The notes below the pieces were generated by a model. The model was not told where the DNA came from and made no database searches. It saw only the letters and a program-made list of their open reading frames with translations. Source: Stomorhina lunata (taxonomy: Eukaryota; Arthropoda; Insecta; Diptera; Rhiniidae). From it: DNA of 64,000 nucleotides. Location: positions 15,461,724-15,525,723 of the forward strand of contig OW121743.1 in NCBI GenBank assembly GCA_933228675.1, in the 5' to 3' direction. The translations under genes and the position numbers were made by a program. This document shows positions 57,857 to 64,000 of the stretch, one piece after another (positions within the stretch are counted from its first letter, which is position 1; each line of letters opens with the position of its first letter).

Positions 57857-60591
57857 CAGAACTAGAACAGAACTAGAACTAGAACAGAAATAGAACAGAA
57901 CTAGAACAGAACTAGAACAGAACTAGAACAGTACTAGAACAGAACTAGAACAGAACTAGAACAGAACTAGAACAGAACTAGAACAGAACTAGAACAGAAC
58001 TAGAACAGAACTAGAACAGAACTAGAACAGAACTAGAACAGAACTAGAACAGAACTAGAACAGAACTAGAACAGAACTAGAACAGAACTAGAACAGAACT
58101 AGAACAGAACTAGAACAGAACAAGAACAGAACTAGAACAGAACTAGAACAGAACTAGAACAGAACTAGAACAGAACTAGAACAGAACTAGAACAGAACTA
58201 GAACAGAACTAGAACAGAACTAGAACAGAACTAGAACAGAACTAGAACAGAACTAGAACAGAACTAGAACAGAACTAGAACAGAACTAGAACAGAACTAG
58301 AACAGAACTAGAACAGAACTAGAACAGAACTAGAACAGAACTAGAACAGAACTAGAACAGAACTAGAACAGAACTAGAACAGAACTAGAACAGAACTAGA
58401 ACAGAACTAGAACAGAACTAGAACAGAACTAGAACAGAACTAGAACAGAACTAGAACAGAACTAGAACAGAACTAGAACAGAACTAGAACAGAACTAGAA
58501 CAGAACTAGAACAGAACTAGAACAGAACTAGAACAGAACTAGAACAGAACTAGAACAGAACTAGAACAGAACTAGAACAGAACTAGAACAGAACTAGAAC
58601 AGAACTAGAACAGAACTAGAACAGAACTAGAACAGAACTAGAACAGAACTAGAACAGAACTAGAACAGAACTAGAACAGAACTAGAACAGAACTAGAACA
58701 GAACTAGAACAGAACTAGAACAGAACTAGAACAGAACTAGAACAGAACTAGAACAGAACTAGAACAGAACTAGAACAGAACTAGAACAGAACTAGAACAG
58801 AACTAGAACAGAACTAGAACAGAACTAGAACAGAACTAGAACAGAACTAGAACAGAACTAGAACAGAACTAGAACAGAACTAGAACAGAACTAGAACAGA
58901 ACTAGAACAGAACTAGAACAGAACTAGAACAGAACTAGAACAGAACTAGAACAGAACTAGAACAGAACTAGAACAGAACTAGAACAGAACTAGAACAGAA
59001 CTAGAACAGAACTAGAACAGAACTAGAACAGAACTAGAACAGAACTAGAACAGAACTAGAACAGAACTAGAACAGAACTAGAACAGAACTAGAACAGAAC
59101 TAGAACAGAACTAGAACAGAACTAGAACAGAACTAGAACAGAACTAGAACAGAACTAGAACAGAACTAGAACAGAACTAGAACAGAACTAGAACAGAACT
59201 AGAACAGAACTAGAACAGAACTAGAACAGAACTAGAACAGAACTAGAACAGAACTAGAACAGAACTAGAACAGAACTAGAACAGAACTAGAACAGAACTA
59301 GAACAGAACTAGAACAGAACTAGAACAGAACTAGAACAGAACTAGAACAGAACTAGAACAGAACTAGAACAGAACTAGAACAGAACTAGAACAGAACTAG
59401 AACAGAACTAGAACAGAACTAGAAAAGAACTAGAAAAGAACTAGAACAGAACTAGAACAGAACTAGAACAGAACTAGAACAGAACTAGAACAGAACTAGA
59501 ACAGAACTAGAACAGAACTAGAACAGAACTAGAACAGAACTAGAACAGAACTAGAACAGAACTAGAACAGAACTAGAACAGAACTAGAACAGAACTAGAA
59601 CAGAACTAGAACAGAACTAGAACAGAACTAGAACAGAACTAGAACAGAACTAGAACAGAACTAGAACAGAACTAGAACAGAACTAGAACAGAACTAGAAC
59701 AGAACTAGAACAGAACTAGAACAGAACTAGAACAGAACTAGAACAGAACTAGAACAGAACTAGAACAGAACTAGAACAGAACTAGAACAGAACTAGAACA
59801 GAACTAGAACAGAACTAGAATAGAACTAGAACAGAACTAGAACAGAACTAGAACAGAACTAGAACAGAACTAGAACAGAACTAGAACAGAACTAGAACAG
59901 AACTAGAACAGAACTAGAACAGAACTAGAACAGAACTAGAACAGAACTAGAACAGAACTAGAACAGAACTAGAACAGAACTAGAACAGAACTAGAACAGA
60001 ACTAGAACAGAACTAGAACAGAACTAGAACAGAACTAGAACAGAACTAGAACAGAACTAGAACAGAACTAGAACAGAACTAGAACAGAACTAGAACAGAA
60101 CTAGAACAGAACTAGAACAGAACTAGAACAGAACTAGAACAGAACTAGAACAGAACTAGAACAGAACTAGAACAGAACTAGAACAGAACTAGAACAGAAC
60201 TAGAACAGAACTAGAACAGAACTAGAACAGAACTAGAACAGAACTAGAACAGAACTAGAACAGAACTAGAACAGAACTAGAACAGAACTAGAACAGAACT
60301 AGAACAGAACTAGAACAGAACTAGAACAGAACTAGAACAGAACTAGAACAGAACTAGAACAGAACTAGAACAGAACTAGAACAGAACTAGAACAGAACTA
60401 GAACAGAACTAGAACAGAACTAGAACAGAACTAGAACAGAACTAGAACAGAACTAGAACAGAACTAGAACAGAACTAGAACAGAACTAGAACAGAACTAG
60501 AACAGAACTAGAACAGAACTAGAACAGAACTAGAACAGAACTAGAACAGAACTAGAACAGAACTAGAACAGAACTAGAACAGAACTAGAAC
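57857..60591. repeat. 11-bp satellite array D (CAGAACTAGAA, inverted)
   Basis: About 248 copies of CAGAACTAGAA, the exact reverse complement of the array C unit. The first 60 bp are slightly irregular; isolated variants lie near 57,932, 58,121, 59,424-59,440 and 59,820. The last unit is cut sharply by a dispersed repeat at 60,592. Confidence 0.99.
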
Positions 60592-61302
60592 ACTTAAATG
60601 CCAATAAATGATAAACTGTAATAGCTTTGGCCACTAAATTTAGCACAAGTCTTATGTGCGATAGCTCCTTAACTACAAGAGCTTGAGAGACAAAATTGTA
60701 CAAAAGTAGTTTTGATATATAACAGAAGTTGTGTACTGAAAATGGGCGAAATCGGTTCACATTTAGTTAGAGCTCCCTTATAACCCCGTCCCGGGAAACA
60801 CATGAAATGCTGATAAATTTAATACAATAGTAATAGCTATGACGACTGAATATAGAATAGAGAAGTTTTATGCAACTATTGGTCATCATATCAAATTTTA
60901 TAGGAATCGGTCCTATACTATAGCTTTCATATAAAAAACACTCCCGGAAACCAAACAAATTGTAGCAAAGGCTGGTATTTTTGAATGTATGATTAAAAAA
61001 AGCAACCGCAAGGAGATGTCGGAGAATTAAACCAATTATACCATTTCGATAGTCTTAGACCAAATTTTCATAAATTGCAATGCTTTTTATTTTTTTGAGC
61101 AAAAATAACAGTTATTTTTAACTTTCATTTTTTCGAGCAAAAATAAAAGTTATTTTTTGGCTTTTATTTTTTCGAGCAGAAATAAAAGTTATTTTTGACT
61201 TTTATTTCTTCGAGCAGAAATAAAAGTTATTTTTGACTTTTTCAAGCAAAAATATAATATAAATAAGATTCGGCACAGCCGAATATAACGCTCTTACTTG
61301 TT
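60592..61302. repeat. dispersed fly repeat (copy 2), with its hairpin end
   Basis: The segment contains two diverged stretches of the type GAAATCGGTTCACAT...TAGAGCTCCCTTATAACC, then GTCCCGGGAAACAC, which I know as typical of abundant brachyceran fly repeats. It ends with a perfect ATTCGGC-ACA-GCCGAAT stem-loop (61,268-61,284) and CTCTTACTTGTT. The same end is found at 2637-2685. The two minus frames at 60,563-60,958 are by-products. Confidence 0.6.
61090..61250. repeat. 38-bp minisatellite within the dispersed repeat
   Basis: Four to five units with GAGCA(A/G)AAATAAAAGTTA followed by TTTTTGACTTTTATTT. GAGC starts at 61,097, 61,135, 61,174 and 61,212, spacing 38-39 bp. Confidence 0.88.
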
Positions 61303-61362
61303 TTTTAACAGAAATAGTTTGAAAAACATCCCTAACGTATGCTACAAAATATTTGGTAAACA

Positions 61363-61614
61363 GTGTTTTCGATCGATGTAGAATTCGGAAATTTGTCGCC
61401 TGATGTGACTTTATTTTATTTTTATTTGTTCGTCTTGACTGGACACTGTCGGATTAGAAGATATGAGGTTACGTTGAAGAGTATGGAATTTCGAAGAAGC
61501 TGTAGTGTCGAGGAGAAGAAGCCTTATTTTTCTATATTTTTCTCTGCCTTGTCGTTTAGAAGGGTTTTTTCGTTAAGAAGCAATCCGGATTGTTCAATGG
61601 AAAGTCATTCTTGA
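61363..61614 (+). pseudogene. possible LINE C-terminal remnant
   Basis: The plus frame contains VLTGHCRIRRYE, which matches the LTGHCxLxxHL stretch that precedes the Cys/His end of LINE RNase H regions, then RSCSVEEKKPYF (family pattern CRxCGEExET) and a final DCSMESHS that fits the tail of some R1/LOA-type elements. The Cys/His spacing is damaged and a frameshift is likely. It is a decayed fragment if real. Confidence 0.35.
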
Positions 61615-62811
61615 GTTTCTGTCTTAACATTATAGACTTTATAGTCCCTTTCGTAGTTTTCCTAAACATTTAACTCTATTATCTTGAGTATTGGTTTACC
61701 TCATTAAATCATTATTGTAATTTATTGTCAAAGATATGGGGAAGTCTCTAATGCCAAAGACAAACATTTCTGTTTTCTTAGATAACCACTTAATCCTTGA
61801 CTGCATTAATTGCCTTAAACTTACACACATACACACACACTTATACACAGAAACAAAATCTCTAAATTAATGAGCTCCATTTAAATCTTCTTCATCTCCA
61901 ACTCTAGGTTCCTTTAATCTTAAGTATCTAACAAAGCTTCGTTTGCTTTGTTCCATTTAGCCTTTAGCTAAACTCTTAAAATTAAGTCCATATATTTGTA
62001 GTGTGGGCTATTATTGTCTCTGCTTAATATTATTCTGGTTCTTTGTCTTTATTCGGGGGGGGGGGTTAATGTTTTCATTCCGATTCCTGTACATTCAAAG
62101 TTTTTATCTAAATAATATGTTATCATTAACATCAGAATTTGTATATTATTTTGATGTTTAATATTCTTTTAATAGATTTTTATTTATTTATTATTGTATT
62201 TTATATATTTAGTTAGATGGTGGAAAAATGAATAACATATAAACAATAATCAATTCGTATTAACGAAAATTGGAAAATATAAATAAATAGATTGAGTTAA
62301 AGAGTGATATAATCGGCTATAACGAATTTAAAATACCCTTTAATAATCGCAAATAAACAGCACTAATGAATTCAATACTATTTTTACAGCTCTATCAGCA
62401 CTAGTATTTTTTCATGGCATACTTTTAGGAAGAAATCAAATTGTTAAAAAAACCCCATAAGAATAGAATACATGTTTCAAACGCTATAACAAACTTATAA
62501 TACCCCTAACAACCACAATGAAGGGTACTATAAAACAAATAAAGAACAGAAGCTACGTACCTCAAATAAATGTACTCGATTTTCTAATACCAGTCACTAC
62601 AAATAATACAAAATTAATAGGATTTTTAAAACATGTGTTAGGAACAGACGGGCCGGGCCGACAACTAAAACTGAAAACTTGTCAGTCTGTGAGACATTTA
62701 GTAGGCCCATTAACGTTTGCAGGTGTTGGTTACTTATAGACAACTTCCCCAATAAAATGTTTACATTCAAAAGTTTCATCTTTTTTTGGAACTACTTTGG
62801 AATTACTACAA
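61615..62811. other. unique spacer with simple tracts
   Basis: Contains a CA-rich microsatellite near 61,822-61,850, a run of 11 G at 62,055-62,065 and a 73-codon plus frame at 62,518-62,739 with no recognised motif around a GC-rich patch (GACGGGCCGGGCCGACAAC near 62,647). No gene is supported. Confidence 0.5.
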
Positions 62812-64000
62812 AATTTTACTTTTTCTATAGAAAATTTTACTTTTTCTATAGAAAATTTTACTTTTTCTATAGAAAATTTTACTTTTTCTTTAGAAATTTT
62901 AATTTTTCTATAGAAAAAAATAAAATTATCTATAGAAAAAGTAAAATTTTCTATAGAAAAAGTAAAATTTTCTATAGAAAAAGTAAAATTTTCTATAGAA
63001 AAAGTAAAATTTTCTATAGAAAAAATAAAATTTTCTAGAGAAAAAGTAAAATTTTCTTGAGAAAAAGTAAAATTTTCTAGAGAAAAAGTAAAATTTTCTA
63101 TAGAAAAAGTTAAATTTTTTAGAGAAAAAGTTAAATTTTTTAGAGAAAAAGTTAAATTTTTTAGAGAAAAAGTTAAATTTTCTATAGAAACAGTTAAATT
63201 TTCTATAGAAAAAGTTAAATTTTCTATAGAAAAAGTTAAATTTTCTATAGAAAAAGTTAAATTTTCTATAGAAAAAGTAAAATTTTTTATAGAAAAAGTA
63301 AAATTTTCTATAGAAAAAGTAAAATTTTCTATAGAAAAAGTAAAATTTTCTATAGAAAAAGTAAAATTTTCTAGAGAAAAAGTAAAATTTTCTAGAGAAA
63401 AAGTAAAATTTTCTAGAGAAAAAGCAAAGTTTTCTATAGAAAAAGTAAAATTTTCTATAGAAAAAGTAAAATTTTCTATAGAAAAAGTAAAATTTTCTAG
63501 AGAAAAAGTAAAATTTTCTAGAGAAAAACTAAAATTTTCTAGAGAAAAAGCAAAGTTTTCTATAGAAAAAGTAAAATTTTCTATAGAAAAAGTAAAATTT
63601 TCTATAGAAAAAGTAAAATTTTCTATAGAAAAAGTAAAATTTTCTATAGAAAAAGTAAAATTTTCTATAGAAAAAGTAAAATTTTCTATAGAAAAAGTTA
63701 AATTTTCTATAGAAAAAGTTAAATTTTCTATAGAAAAAGTTAAATTTTCTATAGAAAAAGTTAAATTTTCTATAGAAAAAGTAAAATTTTCTATAGAAAA
63801 AGTAAAATTTTCTATAGAAAAAGTAAAATTTTCTATAGAAAAAGTAAAATTTTCTATAGAAAAAGTAAAATTTTCTATAGAAAAAGTAAAATTTTCTATA
63901 GAAAAAGTAAAATTTTCTATAGAAAAAGTAAAATTTTCTATAGAAAAAGTAAAATTTTCTATAGAAAAAGTAAAATTTTCTATAGAAAAAGTGAAATTTT
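62812..64000. repeat. 21-bp minisatellite U4 with an orientation switch
   Basis: Units of 21 bp built on TTTTCTATAGAAAA plus AGTAAAA, with AGTTAAA and TCTAGAGAAA subtypes in runs; the array leaves the window on the right. From 62,812 to 62,910 units are in reverse orientation (ACTTTTTCTATAGAAAATTT) and from 62,911 on in forward orientation, so the start is an imperfect palindrome with arms of about 95 bp. The 119-codon frame across it (62,679-63,038) exists because 21 is a multiple of three, and is not a gene. Confidence 0.97.

Noticed and set aside
51043..60591. Heat-shock elements or hormone response elements in the 11-bp satellite
   Set aside because: Heat-shock elements need alternating TTC and GAA blocks at 5-bp steps. 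Here TTC repeats run in one direction only. AGAACA half-sites lack the required inverted partner.
62518..62739. 73-codon plus frame around a GC-rich patch
   Set aside because: No motif, overlaps a minus frame of similar length, and gives no similarity to any family I know.
62679..63038. 119-codon frame with FYFFYRK and KIFYRKS repeats
   Set aside because: The 21-bp period is a multiple of three and contains no stop in this frame, so the frame follows automatically from the repeat.

Overview
The window reads as a repeat-dominated, AT-rich stretch of an insect chromosome, most likely from a brachyceran (calyptrate-type) fly. The reasons are: fragments of insect-type mariner-like and non-LTR (LINE) elements; two copies of a hairpin-bearing end motif (ATTCGGC/GCCGAAT followed by CTTACTTGTT) that I recognise from dispersed repeats of flies; a CAG/CAA tract of the Drosophila 'opa' kind; and no bacterial-style genes, operons or ribosome binding sites. 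No intact protein-coding gene can be supported. Nearly all long open frames are low-complexity or repeat-derived.

Layout. 1-2.2 kb and 4.1-6.2 kb: an 11-bp satellite (TTCTAGTTCAG), with a truncated mariner-like transposase and duplicated LINE reverse-transcriptase remnants at its edges. 6.4-8.2 kb: remnants of other retroelements and a 161-bp tandem repeat. 8.67-9.19 kb: a candidate non-coding exon or promoter region, the best hint of a host gene. 9.4-12.0 kb: a 31-bp minisatellite (U1). 12.5-16.1 kb: TTCGAA-rich degenerate repeats that switch orientation near 14.45 kb. 17.6-20.1 kb: a second 31-bp minisatellite (U2), related to U1. 22.7-30.9 kb: a complex with diverged inverted arms enclosing a 31-bp self-complementary hairpin array (U3), 2 kb of single-copy-looking DNA and a ~367-bp tandem array. 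31.1-36.2 kb: three more tandem families (154, ~124 and ~225 bp). 37.4-49.1 kb: almost 12 kb of degenerate units built on the palindrome TTGTTTACAT/ATGTAAACAA. 51.0-56.4 and 57.9-60.6 kb: the 11-bp satellite again (TTCTAGTTCTG), in opposite orientations on the two sides of a 1.5-kb spacer. 60.6-61.6 kb: a dispersed fly-type repeat and a LINE tail remnant. 62.8 kb to the end: a 21-bp array (U4) with an orientation switch at 62,910/62,911.

By eye, tandem repeats make up roughly two thirds of the window. Several arrays (U1, U2, U4) share the core TTTTCTATAGAAAA, and the short periods 11, 21 and 31 bp are close to one, two and three turns of B-DNA. The setting fits either heterochromatin or a very large satellite-filled intron downstream of the candidate exon. 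The sequence alone does not decide between them. All repeat homologies were found by reading, without alignment software, so unit counts and boundaries of degenerate arrays are approximate.
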